Assembly: GCF_013369385.1 (NCBI RefSeq)
Contig: NZ_SZTO01000002.1
Span: 186,001-250,000 of the forward strand
DNA length: 64,000 bases
Origin: Vibrio sp. 05-20-BW147
GTDB taxonomy: Bacteria; Pseudomonadota; Gammaproteobacteria; Enterobacterales; Vibrionaceae
Direction of reading: 5' to 3'
Positions 45,366-54,584 of this stretch are shown one piece after another (position 1 is the stretch's first letter; each line of letters opens with the position of its first letter). The notes under the pieces were generated by a model. It worked only from the letters and a program-made list of their open reading frames with translations, searched no databases and was not told the origin of the DNA. The translations under genes were made by a program, and so were the position numbers.

Positions 45366-45614
45366 ATGGAACAATTGGAGTTTTTCACTGTACCCAGCCC
45401 TTGTGTGGGGGTTTGCAGTGTGGATGACAAAGGTTATTGCAATGGATGCATGCGTAAACGTGAAGAGCGTTTTAACTGGCTAAACATGACACCAAGTGAA
45501 CAGCTGCACGTGATTAAACTCTGTCGTCAGCGTTATCGTCGTAAGCTTGCACAAGGTAAAGATCCATCAAGCACAAAAGAAGAAGTACAAAGCCCACAGC
45601 AAGATTTATTTTAA
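45366..45614 (+). CDS. DUF1289 family protein
   Basis: An 82-aa protein with the DUF1289 pattern SPCVGVCSVDDKGYCNGCMR, whose four cysteines could bind a metal or Fe-S cluster, then a helical RQRYRRK segment. Function unknown. An AGGAGG ribosome site precedes ATG 45366. The overlapping frame at 45259 shares the strand but not the reading frame and is a shadow. Confidence 0.8.
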   Translation: MEQLEFFTVPSPCVGVCSVDDKGYCNGCMRKREERFNWLNMTPSEQLHVIKLCRQRYRRKLAQGKDPSSTKEEVQSPQQDLF

Positions 45615-45655
45615 CTCTCCCTAGCACACATTTGAGATGTGTTGACTAAGGAGAG
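45615..45655. other. Two-layer hairpin between convergent genes
   Basis: CTCTCC pairs with GGAGAG and, inside, ACACAT with ATGTGT. It begins right after the DUF1289 stop. It lacks a T-run, so it may be a terminator-like or RNA-protecting structure. Confidence 0.45.
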
Positions 45656-45675
45656 CCAAATGCATTCGTTGATGA

Positions 45676-45897
45676 CTATTTTAGCCCCCACTTATCGTTT
45701 ACCCACCCCCCGGCATGCTCATCAAAATGGCAACCGACAAATTTATGATTTTGTTCAACGTCATGCGTTGAATGCGTTTTGTCTGTCATCAGTTGATAGA
45801 TGTAATTCGCCATAGGGTCGTTACTGGTTTGCAGCTCTCGTCTTGTCACCACTTCTCTTATGAGCTGTAGACGATAGGATTTGCTGGCTCGTTTCAT
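45676..45897 (-). CDS. Unrecognised small protein (73 aa)
   Basis: The ATG at 45897 lies behind GGAGGTTAGAAAT, a near-ideal ribosome site, so translation is likely. The 73-aa product is basic at the N-terminus (MKRASKSYRLQLIREVVTRR) and turns His/Asp-rich at the end (QNHKFVGCHFDEHAGGW), with one cysteine. No signal peptide or membrane segment. I do not recognise it. The in-frame start at 45972 is less likely because it bypasses this ribosome site. Confidence 0.6.
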   Translation of the reverse strand: MKRASKSYRLQLIREVVTRRELQTSNDPMANYIYQLMTDKTHSTHDVEQNHKFVGCHFDEHAGGWVNDKWGLK

Positions 45898-46592
45898 ATT
45901 TCTAACCTCCGTGAATACATAGCAGCAGTGTTTAAGACGTAACACCTGCTCCCATTCGTGCTCAAGTGGCACAAAACCTCTGGAGGCTATTCACCACAAT
46001 AGCCAAGCGATTAACACATTTTTTCAGAGCAGATAGACACGCCATCGGTCTCTTTGCTGACATCGAAGAGACTGTAACGTTACCGAGTTACCCAACGATC
46101 ATATTATGGCGTAGGCATCAGCGGCATTGATCAAATTTAGAAGTGGAGTGTAGGCGCGTCAATACTGATTTGGTTATTTTTTGTTCATTTTTTGGTTTTG
46201 AGTTTTTCTAACATTTTGCAAGGAAAAAAGAGTCTTAAGACTTGTTTGTAAACAGAAAAATTCCTACCAAAGAGAATGCAAAAACCTGACACATCACGAT
46301 AGGGCATTGATTAACAAGGTTAGGCTGCTAACTCACTTATCATGAAATAACATTGAGTTTCTAGTGGCACATTCATTACCAAGAAGTAAGATTTCGGTAT
46401 CAAACACAACGAAATATGGGACGTAGTACTAGGAGTATCGACGTTTTGTTTTCCAGGGCGAATTAAATCATTTATCTTATAAATGGATAGGGAATCTATA
46501 GAAGTTGGTTGGCGCAGTTGAGAGCAAGTTTTGTTGCTAAGCGTTGGTGGCAACAGGCTTGTTGGTATTCTTGCTTTTGATATGGATTGATT
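45898..46592. other. Long AT-rich intergenic region before the diguanylate cyclase
   Basis: About 695 bases with no convincing gene, the longest such stretch in the window. Inverted repeats seen: GTCTCTT (46048-46054) with AAGAGAC (46066-46072), GTAACGTTAC (about 46074-46083), and AGTCTTAAGACT (46231-46242). A 95-aa minus frame at 46320-46607 looks like chance. It may hold several promoters or a small RNA. Confidence 0.5.
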
Positions 46593-48185
46593 ATGTTTGT
46601 GCTGCAACCTTCTCTACGTTCCATCTTATTATCGGTGATGCTGCTTGTTTCTGTGGTGCCGATTGTTTTTTTTTCTTACTGGGCGGTTGATCGTGCGCTG
46701 GATAGAGAGTATCAAGCCGTCAATGAAAAGCATTTGTTGCTCGCTAAAAACCTGAGCGCCGCTTTGGAGCGCTACAGCGTAGACGTACTTGCGGTGTTTA
46801 ATGCTGTCACTGAAGAGCTTGAGAGTGGAGCGATCACCGTTCAACAGATAAAACTGCTCAAACAACTCAACTTACATACTTTAGGGCAGTACAAAAAAGA
46901 GGCAGCAAATCCGGAAATCATTTTTGGTGATGCTGCTTTTTTACCGGAACGTCTCGAATTCCGAGCCAGCCTATTCACTCAGGTCTCATCGGTTTTTTCT
47001 CAAAGTCTACCCATGCCCACCCTCTATCTCTACCGCGAAGATAAATACGGTCGAGTTTGGGTGGCGGCGATGGCGAATGAGTATGTTGCTCAGCTTCAAG
47101 AGGCGGTGAGTTTTGGCGAGAAAGGGCATGCCGCTATTGTCGATAGCACCGGAAGCGTCTTGGCTCATCCGAGCAAAGAGTGGCAAGCTCAGGCGAAAAA
47201 TATTGCCAAAATCAGTGTGGTAAAACGGATGTTAAGAGGTGAAACCGGCGTGGAGCGCTTTTATTCACCGGCAATGAAGGCAGATATGATTGCTGGGTTT
47301 ACTGTGACGCCGACGTTAGGCTGGGGCATTATGATCCCTCAACCCGTGAGTGAATTAGATGCTGCAATCAACGATTTTAAAAAAGTGACGTTGGTGGTGG
47401 CCATCGCCTGTTTTGTCATCTGCTTTATCTTAAGTTGGCAGCTCTCGGGTCTGCTAATGCGGCCAATAAGAAAACTCACCAAACAAATTCAAGGAATGAC
47501 GGTGAGCCACATCTCTCATTTGGAAACCATCGAAGGTTTTACTGGAATTAAAGAGACTCAAGCGTTGGTGGAAAGCTTCAATCTCATGGCTAATGAAGTG
47601 AATCGCGGCCGAAAAGAGCTCGAATTTAGAGTCTTAGAAAGAACCAAAGAGCTGAAATCGGCAGAGCGTTTCGCGCGTCATCTCGCATCACATGATGCTG
47701 TCACGGATTTGCCGAATCGTACTGCCGTGACACAAGCGATAGCAAAATTCTTGGAGCGTAAGCAGCCGTTTTCACTGTTATTTATTGACCTTGATGGCTT
47801 CAAAGCTGTCAATGATGAGTATGGTCACCAAACAGGCGATCTTCTTTTGAAAGCGGTCGCTCAGCGGTTACTGGATACTTTGGGTCAGGAGGATATGGCG
47901 GCTCGTTATGCCGGAGATGAGTTTATCGTTTTGTTGAAGAATCAATCGACGCAAGAAGCGACCCAAATCGCTCAAGCACTGCTTGAGACGATTGCGATAC
48001 CAGTGATTGTTGAGCGCAAAGCCCTCGTCATTGGCGCAAGTATTGGATTAGTGACGGTTGACGTCGAGACGACGTCAACCAATGTGGATAGCCTCATTCA
48101 CGAGGCGGATATCGCCATGTACCAAGCAAAATCCGCAGGCAAGGGAAGAGTTGTCCAAGTGCAAAAAGCCAATGAAAGCAACTGA
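46593..48185 (+). CDS. Membrane diguanylate cyclase with periplasmic sensor domain
   Basis: A 530-aa protein: membrane segment one (about 10-30), a periplasmic Cache-like sensor (AAIVDSTGSVLAHPS), segment two (about 262-282), a HAMP-like linker and coiled coil, and a C-terminal GGDEF domain. The active-site loop is AGDEF (residues about 440-444), a variant often still active in making cyclic di-GMP. No RxxD inhibitory site is at the usual place five residues before. ATG 46593 rather than the TTG at 46587 is the better start. Confidence 0.85.
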   Translation: MFVLQPSLRSILLSVMLLVSVVPIVFFSYWAVDRALDREYQAVNEKHLLLAKNLSAALERYSVDVLAVFNAVTEELESGAITVQQIKLLKQLNLHTLGQYKKEAANPEIIFGDAAFLPERLEFRASLFTQVSSVFSQSLPMPTLYLYREDKYGRVWVAAMANEYVAQLQEAVSFGEKGHAAIVDSTGSVLAHPSKEWQAQAKNIAKISVVKRMLRGETGVERFYSPAMKADMIAGFTVTPTLGWGIMIPQPVSELDAAINDFKKVTLVVAIACFVICFILSWQLSGLLMRPIRKLTKQIQGMTVSHISHLETIEGFTGIKETQALVESFNLMANEVNRGRKELEFRVLERTKELKSAERFARHLASHDAVTDLPNRTAVTQAIAKFLERKQPFSLLFIDLDGFKAVNDEYGHQTGDLLLKAVAQRLLDTLGQEDMAARYAGDEFIVLLKNQSTQEATQIAQALLETIAIPVIVERKALVIGASIGLVTVDVETTSTNVDSLIHEADIAMYQAKSAGKGRVVQVQKANESN

Positions 48186-48199
48186 TCATCCGCAAGACA

Positions 48200-49513
48200 T
48201 CATCCAGCAAGGAATCCTAAATCTTTTTGCGCAAAATGCTTGAGGTTGGGGAATACGTCGAGCAATTGCTGCTCAGTTTGAATACCCATCCACTTTGCCA
48301 CCGTTGCACCGATTTGTTCGACGGAGGTGGTTGGAATCATTCGGCCGCGATTAAAATCGTTTTCCCCATCAAGGATGAGGGAAGGCCATTGGCCATAAAT
48401 CCGACCAGATTGCAGAGCGCCACCCATGACCCAGTGATTGCTTGCCCAACCGTGATCCGTTCCCGAGCCATTGCTGGCAAGCCTTCGGCCAAAATCGGAC
48501 ATTGTCATGGTAGTGACTTGATTGGCGATCCCGGCGTTTTCAAGCGAAGTGTTAAAGGCGTCGAGGGATTGGCTTAGCTCAGCCAACAAGGTTTGATGGG
48601 CGACCAATTGGTTAGCATGGGTGTCGTATCCACCCATGCCAACGAAATACACTTGTCTTTGATGCCCCAGTTGTTCACTGGATTTGATCAATCTTGCCAC
48701 GGTATGAAGCTGTTGGCTCAATCGGTTATCTGGGAAGTGTGGCTCCTCAGGAGAGGACTCTAGCGCGGCTGAAAGCTGATCTCGAATAGTAATAGAATCG
48801 CTCTTCACCTGATCAAAAGCTTGTGCAAATAGGCTGTCGGGTTGCAGCGCCAAAACTTGGTTAAAGCTTTGTTTCCTCAACGTATTGTTGTTTGCCCATA
48901 AAGTGGGCATGCCATCTGGGTTGATCAGGTTCGCGCGCTGCTTCTCACCATTCAGCCACTGCACATAGCCGTTGATGCTGAACGTTGGGCTCACTTCTAA
49001 CTGCCCATTGGAAAGCACATCCATCATTCTGCCTGCCCAACCTAACGTGGAGGAACTGCCCGCCCAACCCCTTTGCCATTCAGCTTGTTGCGAGTTGTGT
49101 GAAAAAAGAAAAGGCGGTAGAGCGCGAGTGCCATTGAGAAGCTCTGCTTTGGTTGTGGGTTCTACGAGTACCCCACTGTTGACAATGGGAATCGCTTTAC
49201 CGCGGTTAACTAATGCTTGCAGTTCACTCATGGCAGGGTGAAGCCCCAAAGAGAGCGTTGAACCTGTGGCCAATGTCAGCGGCAACAGCGATTCTTTAGC
49301 TAACGCAATGTCAGGCCGAGCGCGGGCATATTCATCGTAATGGGCATCACTGGTCGGAACCAACATATTAAAGCCATCATTGCCACCAAATAAAAACACG
49401 CACACAAGCGCTTTATAATCATTGGTGGGTAGAGCGAAGCTGGGTTTGCTGCCCATCATCGATACCAAAGGTGTGGCGGCGAGAGCAGAGATAAATTGTC
49501 GACGAGTCACCAT
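48200..49513 (-). CDS. DUF1501 protein with Tat signal
   Basis: A 437-aa exported protein. The twin-arginine signal VTRRQFISALAATPLV opens it, and the DUF1501 domain follows, with VFLFGGNDGFNML near the N-terminus and DFGRRLASNGSGTDHGWASNHW, which carries alkaline-phosphatase/sulfatase-fold-like metal residues (DHGW). Function unknown. It overlaps the DUF1800 gene by 7 bases, and the two occur together in many genomes. Confidence 0.85.
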   Translation of the reverse strand: MVTRRQFISALAATPLVSMMGSKPSFALPTNDYKALVCVFLFGGNDGFNMLVPTSDAHYDEYARARPDIALAKESLLPLTLATGSTLSLGLHPAMSELQALVNRGKAIPIVNSGVLVEPTTKAELLNGTRALPPFLFSHNSQQAEWQRGWAGSSSTLGWAGRMMDVLSNGQLEVSPTFSINGYVQWLNGEKQRANLINPDGMPTLWANNNTLRKQSFNQVLALQPDSLFAQAFDQVKSDSITIRDQLSAALESSPEEPHFPDNRLSQQLHTVARLIKSSEQLGHQRQVYFVGMGGYDTHANQLVAHQTLLAELSQSLDAFNTSLENAGIANQVTTMTMSDFGRRLASNGSGTDHGWASNHWVMGGALQSGRIYGQWPSLILDGENDFNRGRMIPTTSVEQIGATVAKWMGIQTEQQLLDVFPNLKHFAQKDLGFLAG

Positions 49514-51135
49514 GCGTTGCTTACCTCGGTGTGAAATTCCTGACTGTTCAAAATGATATGCAGCGCATTACGCACTTTGGTGTTTTGTTGGTGCTCTTTG
49601 AGCTGATTTAAGTTCTGCTCAATGATGAGCGCAAGTTCTGGGCTGATTTGCTCGGAGAGAAAGCGTCGGCTCAGCTCGGCAATCAGCGCGGGATGATCAT
49701 TCGCGAGCGCTTCTAACGGGGCGAGATTAACGACAATTTTCTTTGGGTTTTCTTCTGAATCGTATTGACTGTTTCCAGTAGCAGACCACATCTGGTTACT
49801 GATATTAATGAAGTTGTTCCAGCTTAGAATCTGAAATTCTGGCGCTACTAGGCCTTTTTCCTTCATTTGCGCATTTGGCGCGTAGTCCGGCGAGAAGAAA
49901 TTGAACACACTCGGAGAAGAGAGAGGCGCTTGGCCAAAGGCGAAAAACGTACCATTGCTGTTGTGGTAACGTCCGGTTGGGTCGGCACTTTTGGCTTCGA
50001 GCGCACGGTAAAGATTGGCCATTGAAATCAGCGGCTCTTTCAAGCGCTCTGTTGGGCCATTGAGTGCTTCTGGGTCGAGCAAAATAGCTTGGATGACGGC
50101 TTTGAGATCGCCTCGTATGCCGTTGCCATTGTCATTAAAGGCCAAAGCCACACGTTCAACATACCGAGGGGACGGGTTGGACGTGACTAGCCTTTGGATA
50201 AGTAGGCGAGCGATGAATGGACCGGTATTGGGGTGGTTGGTCAACATTGCCATCGCTTGAGCCATATCTTGTTCAATGCTTTGCCCAGCAGGGAAGCGCT
50301 CACCCATGACGAACTTCTCATCGCTATCGTGTTTGTCCGCATAAGGTGCCATGGCTTGAAACCAATCTCCCTGCTTACTGGTCCAACTGCCATTACTTTT
50401 GTCCGCCAAGTGCCAACCGGTAAAGACTCGCGCTAAGTTTTCGATGTCATCTTGTGAATAAGTCGGGAGCAGGGCCCCGTTATTGAGTAAAGGGGTGCCA
50501 TCTTGGTTGAGTTGGTACAGACCTATGCTAAATAGCTGCATCACTTCGCGCGCGTAGTTCTCATCGGGGAAGCGGTTCTTTTGTGGATCGGCGTGCTGGT
50601 TTGCCATCATCGAAAGGTAGTCGCCCATTACGGGATGGCGAGTTACCGCTTCCAGCAGATCACGATAATTGCCAAAAGCGTGTTCCAACAGCATATCGTA
50701 ATAGTGTGTGAGCTCTTGCGCACGGCCATTGAGGCTGGCGCCATAACGTGACACAACAAAGATCTCACTCAAGGCAAAAGCGACTCGCTGGCGCAGTTGA
50801 TCAGGAGCATGATTCACCTGATGCCACCAGACTGCAACGCGATCTGATTGAGTGGGCGTGTCGCTCTCAATCACATAACTTTGTAAGAGCGGAAGATGGA
50901 ATGAGGGAGGCATAGAAAATTGCTGATCCAACCAAGCTTGGTAGCCAACTGACGCCATTTGTTGATAACTATTTGGGGTTGGGCCAAAGGTCGCTCGATA
51001 AAGCAAATCGTAGCGTTGGTTCGGTTCTAGACGGCTGGGTTCTGCCGGGGATGAGTTGCTGCTGTCACTGCCGCATCCCGATAACAGAGCACCCAAAAGA
51101 GTGACGGGTAGAATGCGTATTTGCCAAAAATTCAT
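49507..51135 (-). CDS. DUF1800 lipoprotein, partner of DUF1501
   Basis: A 542-aa protein with a lipobox LLSGC (Cys about 21), and the DUF1800 domain starting DLLYRATFGPT with later DENYAREVMQLFSIGLYQLN. Largely helical; function unknown. It is the first gene of the pair. Confidence 0.85.
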   Translation of the reverse strand: MNFWQIRILPVTLLGALLSGCGSDSSNSSPAEPSRLEPNQRYDLLYRATFGPTPNSYQQMASVGYQAWLDQQFSMPPSFHLPLLQSYVIESDTPTQSDRVAVWWHQVNHAPDQLRQRVAFALSEIFVVSRYGASLNGRAQELTHYYDMLLEHAFGNYRDLLEAVTRHPVMGDYLSMMANQHADPQKNRFPDENYAREVMQLFSIGLYQLNQDGTPLLNNGALLPTYSQDDIENLARVFTGWHLADKSNGSWTSKQGDWFQAMAPYADKHDSDEKFVMGERFPAGQSIEQDMAQAMAMLTNHPNTGPFIARLLIQRLVTSNPSPRYVERVALAFNDNGNGIRGDLKAVIQAILLDPEALNGPTERLKEPLISMANLYRALEAKSADPTGRYHNSNGTFFAFGQAPLSSPSVFNFFSPDYAPNAQMKEKGLVAPEFQILSWNNFINISNQMWSATGNSQYDSEENPKKIVVNLAPLEALANDHPALIAELSRRFLSEQISPELALIIEQNLNQLKEHQQNTKVRNALHIILNSQEFHTEVSNAW

Positions 51136-51643
51136 AGATTCCTTTCCTACTTGCTGGCGCAGTGCTATCGGCCCAAAAAGCTCACCCTCGAAAGCGTTTC
51201 TCGTGATGTTTGTCGAGGGAGGATTATTGGCTGCCGAACTGTCACACCAAGTAGTTTGTATATAAACGGTGATAGAGTAAAAAATTGAGCGGAAAGTAGC
51301 AGAAAGCGTGCGGTAATTAAAAGCGTCGATCAGGATTAATGTGCTGTTGCTTCAAGTTGCGTCGAAGCTGATTACAGAGAATGCGAGAGAAAATGCAAAG
51401 GCAGTGCAAATTATAGAATGAAAAGGAGTAAGCCTTTTGGATGGTTTGCGTTTTGACGGTGCTTCTTAAAGAAGGCAGCGATGTGGGAGAGAGTATAAAC
51501 GTAGGAAAGGGCATAAAACGGTGAAACCCCAGAGGTGGTAAGTCTCTGGGGTTTCGAATTTTTTAGATTGTTCGGATGGTAAGGCCGAGAATCTTATATA
51601 TGCAAAAGGTTGGATTAAATCCGATTAATTCCCTGGTAAGGAA
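51136..51643. other. Intergenic region between DUF1800 and rplY
   Basis: About 500 bases without a protein gene. It ends in a strong hairpin (51523-51555) and contains AAAAGG/CCTTTT (51421-51438) and CTTC/GAAG hairpins, which together suggest a possible plus-strand small RNA. The 65-aa minus frame at 51317-51514 looks like chance. Confidence 0.5.
51523..51562. terminator. Strong hairpin downstream of rplY
   Basis: GAAACCCCAGAG and CTCTGGGGTTTC form perfect 12-bp arms. On the plus strand six Ts follow; on the minus strand ACCGTTTT follows. It can serve rplY on the minus strand and would end any plus-strand transcript. Confidence 0.85.
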
Positions 51644-51922
51644 TTAGATACGGATGAAGTCCATGTGCTCAACTTTTGGCTTGAACGCGTGACGTTGAAC
51701 GTCTTGTGGCTTAACCTTAACTTCTTCGCCGCCGATCACTAGAGTGATTGCTTCGTAGAATTCAGGCTTGTCCATTTGGTTTACGATGTCATCGTGGTTT
51801 AGTGCTACTGCAACTGGTGCTGCTTCACCACCGTAAACAACTGCTGGGAATTGGCCAGCAAGACGTAGGCGGCGGCTCGCACCTTTACCTAGTTCAGTAC
51901 GTACTACTGCTTCAAATTTCAT
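51644..51922 (-). CDS. rplY: 50S ribosomal protein L25
   Basis: The short single-domain L25 that binds 5S rRNA; 92 aa here against 94 in E. coli. It begins [20 protein letters not shown] and shows VYGG and the C-terminal HMDFIRI. Codon use reflects strong expression. Monocistronic. Confidence 0.95.
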   Translation of the reverse strand: MKFEAVVRTELGKGASRRLRLAGQFPAVVYGGEAAPVAVALNHDDIVNQMDKPEFYEAITLVIGGEEVKVKPQDVQRHAFKPKVEHMDFIRI

Positions 51923-52102
51923 AGTTTTACTCTCAAATTAGTAAAAGTTAATTTCATACTCTGTAATGCGACCTTACAGAAGTAAGTATGGCTTCAACGG
52001 GAAGTTTCCTGTCAAAGCGAGCGCGGATACTACCACTCAACCGTGCTTTGAGCAACTGATATTCCGCCAAAAGCGCTGTTTTATAGTGGTTTCTTATCGT
52101 CG

Positions 52103-53452
52103 CTAACCCTTTGCTGCCAGCTTAAGGGTTAAATTGGCGCGTAAACCGCCAAGTTGGCTGCGTTCTAGCGTAAGATCGCCGCGATAGCTGTAGGCCATTT
52201 CCGCCACAATATTCAGTCCTAGGCCGGTACCTGGCGTGGTCTCATCAAGGCGAACACCCCGTTTCAGCACCTGAGTAAGGTGTTCCTCAGCGATTCCTGG
52301 CCCGTTATCTTCGATGATGAGCGTAAGCTGGTCGTCGCTTGTTAGTGTGCTATGGACTCGAATTTGGCTGCGTGCCCATTTGTAGCTGTTTTCAAGTAAG
52401 TTACCCAGCATCTCGTCAAGATCGCTTTGATCGACGGCTACCTCCAGTTCACTGTCCAGTTCGTTGATAAGCAATAGATCTCGCTCGGCATAGACTTTAT
52501 CGAACGCTATGGAAATGGCATCGACACGCTCAGAAGGGTTGGATTTCACCGAAAGAATATTCATCGAGCCGGCCATTCGAGCACGACCAAGATGGTAATC
52601 AATATGCTGCTGAATCTGTTCAACCGGTGGTAAGAGCTTGTGGCTTGATTCGATATCCAATTGGCTGATTTCGTTACGCAAAACAGATAGCGGTGTTTTT
52701 AAGGAGTGAGATAAGTTGCCCGCATGGTTACGAGCACGTTGCAACAACTCTTGATAATGGAAGAGCAGGGCATTGAGATCATCGATCAGCGGCGATACTT
52801 CCGCTGGATAACTGGCTTCGAGCTGTTGTTGGCTACCGGCTCTTAGCGCTTTGAGCTCGCGTTGTAATTTCCCTAATGGTCGGAATGACCAAGCGATTTG
52901 CAAACCAATCACGGTCATGACGCCAACAAAGAGCAGACCGAGAATCATCCACAGTTGTCCAGTTAAATGGTCCAAGGTGGATTTCATCGGCGCTTCATCC
53001 ATGCCAATCACAATGTGGACGGGTTTCACGTACTCAGGGAGAAATACATCCTGCTCTAACACAATTAAACGTTCATTTTTCGCCCCAAGCACCGTTTTTC
53101 GTATGGGACCTTGCTTGATTTGAATCGTGCGATCCCAAAGAGAGCGAGAGCGCAGAGTTTGGTTGTTGATGGTTGCCGTCCAATATAGGCCGCTGTATGG
53201 CTGACTGAAACGAGGGTCAGAAAGTCGTGATGAAAGAACAATGCTACCATTCTTACCGGCTTCGAGGTTGGCCGAAATTTCATCTAGCGCCAAGCGCAGT
53301 TGGCTTTCCACATCAGTGACTAAATACTCTTTAACCAGCTTGGGAATCCCGACACCGGCAGCGATGATCATTGCGGTCACCCACAGGCAAGCCGCCAAAA
53401 ACAGGCGGCTTTTTAAGCTGAGGTGCTTGAACAGCGGTCGCTTAGTTGGCAT
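52103..53452 (-). CDS. carS: PhoQ/CarS-like sensor histidine kinase
   Basis: A 449-aa inner-membrane kinase: segment one (about 14-36), a periplasmic domain of about 130 residues, segment two (about 170-190), HAMP, the phospho-acceptor motif LSHSLKTPLS, and the ATPase domain with N box NLLENSYKWA and GTGLGLNI. The start at 53452 overlaps the regulator gene by 11 bases; the in-frame extension lies wholly in that gene. Resembles V. cholerae CarS/VprB, which with CarR controls lipid A modification. The name is by resemblance. Confidence 0.8.
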   Translation of the reverse strand: MPTKRPLFKHLSLKSRLFLAACLWVTAMIIAAGVGIPKLVKEYLVTDVESQLRLALDEISANLEAGKNGSIVLSSRLSDPRFSQPYSGLYWTATINNQTLRSRSLWDRTIQIKQGPIRKTVLGAKNERLIVLEQDVFLPEYVKPVHIVIGMDEAPMKSTLDHLTGQLWMILGLLFVGVMTVIGLQIAWSFRPLGKLQRELKALRAGSQQQLEASYPAEVSPLIDDLNALLFHYQELLQRARNHAGNLSHSLKTPLSVLRNEISQLDIESSHKLLPPVEQIQQHIDYHLGRARMAGSMNILSVKSNPSERVDAISIAFDKVYAERDLLLINELDSELEVAVDQSDLDEMLGNLLENSYKWARSQIRVHSTLTSDDQLTLIIEDNGPGIAEEHLTQVLKRGVRLDETTPGTGLGLNIVAEMAYSYRGDLTLERSQLGGLRANLTLKLAAKG

Positions 53453-54101
53453 TGAGCTGATATCCAAGGCCGCGAACGGTTTTAATGATATTGGGTGCGA
53501 TCTTCTTACGAATGCGTCCAATGAAGACTTCAATGGTATTGGAATCACGGTCGAAGTCTTGCTTGTAGATGTGTTCCACCAGCTCAGTACGTGAAATCAC
53601 TTTATCGGCGTTATGCACAAAATAGGCAACCACTTTGTATTCCAGTGCGGTCAAACTCACCGCCTGACCCTGCCACATCACTTTTGACGTACGTGTGTCC
53701 AAGCTCAGGTCTCCGATTTGCATTACCGGTGACGCGTTACCGGAGGCTCGGCGCAATTGGGCGCGAATACGAGCGATCAGTTCAACCATTTCAAACGGTT
53801 TGGTTAAGTAATCATCGGCACCTGCGTTTAAGCCTTCCACGCGTTGAGTAAGGGTATCTCGCGCACTTAAAATAACCACTGGTGTGTTGATGTTTTCGTC
53901 ACGAATGCCTTTTAGTACGGTTAATCCGTCTAGCTTCGGTAGGCCCAGATCCAGCACTATTGCATCCCACTCTTCTGACGTCGCACGGTACAAAGCATCG
54001 ATTCCATCTTGAGAAAGCTCAGGCACCCAGCCCGTTTTTTCGAGGGATTCAATAATCTGTTCGCCCAAACGAGGGTCATCTTCCACTACCAAAATTTTCA
54101 T
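53442..54101 (-). CDS. carR: OmpR/PhoP-class response regulator, CarR-like
   Basis: A 219-aa regulator: receiver domain with acidic pair EDD, phospho-acceptor Asp in VLDLGLP (about 51), Lys in LTKPF; then a winged-helix domain ending RTVRGLGYQLNAN with DRDSNTIEVFIGRIRKKI. It is closely similar in type to V. cholerae CarR/VprA, calcium-responsive and a regulator of the almEFG lipid A-glycine genes. Which targets it has here is unknown. Confidence 0.82.
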   Translation of the reverse strand: MKILVVEDDPRLGEQIIESLEKTGWVPELSQDGIDALYRATSEEWDAIVLDLGLPKLDGLTVLKGIRDENINTPVVILSARDTLTQRVEGLNAGADDYLTKPFEMVELIARIRAQLRRASGNASPVMQIGDLSLDTRTSKVMWQGQAVSLTALEYKVVAYFVHNADKVISRTELVEHIYKQDFDRDSNTIEVFIGRIRKKIAPNIIKTVRGLGYQLNAN

Positions 54102-54112
54102 ATGATCTTTCT

Positions 54113-54502
54113 CTATTTCTTGATGACGTCGTGTAAATTTCGACCTTTTATCTCAATGAGTTCCAAGGTGGTGGCGTTGTACTCCACTTTGATGATGTGA
54201 TTATCATGGACCAATTTTAACTCATAGATCCATTCGTCATCATCTTCTTCTAACTCGACTTTGATCAGGCGACCATTGAGTTGTTTGTCGACGGTAGAAT
54301 AAAGTTCAGAAAAAGGCTTGATCAACCCTTGCTGCACAGCTTGGTATACTTCGTTCTGATCTTCATCAAACTCGATTGCCGTGCCTTCTTTGTAGACGTC
54401 CTGTACAAGTCTGTGGCCATCTTGCTCAAGGTTTTGCGCTATGGCGGGCGCAACAAGGAGAGAAGAGAATAAAAGAGCGCAAGTGAGCTTACTATTTAAC
54501 AT
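54113..54502 (-). CDS. PepSY-domain periplasmic protein
   Basis: A 129-aa protein with a Sec signal peptide cut after AIAQ (about 23), and one PepSY domain (WIYELKLVHDNHIIKVEYNATTLELIEIKGR). Such proteins often accompany CarRS/QseBC-like systems and may inhibit signalling or bind a ligand. It is 11 bases upstream of carR and probably co-transcribed. The ATG at 54502 follows AAGGTAAG. Confidence 0.82.
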   Translation of the reverse strand: MLNSKLTCALLFSSLLVAPAIAQNLEQDGHRLVQDVYKEGTAIEFDEDQNEVYQAVQQGLIKPFSELYSTVDKQLNGRLIKVELEEDDDEWIYELKLVHDNHIIKVEYNATTLELIEIKGRNLHDVIKK

Positions 54503-54584
54503 GTTCTTACCTTGGTAAAGAGTGTGAGCCGAGTATAAATGAATAAAGATGAATCGAAAGTGAACCTTGTCTCTCCGAATCAGG

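Noticed and set aside
45259..45483. 74-aa plus-strand frame overlapping the DUF1289 gene
   Set aside because: Overlaps in another frame; the DUF1289 frame has AGGAGG and the conserved cysteine pattern.
46320..46607. 95-aa minus-strand frame before the diguanylate cyclase
   Set aside because: Starts inside the diguanylate cyclase gene, low-complexity Ser/Thr/Ile content, no ribosome site.
51317..51514. 65-aa minus-strand frame between DUF1800 and rplY
   Set aside because: Composition is chance-like and the frame would end at the rplY terminator; a small RNA on the other strand is a better idea.
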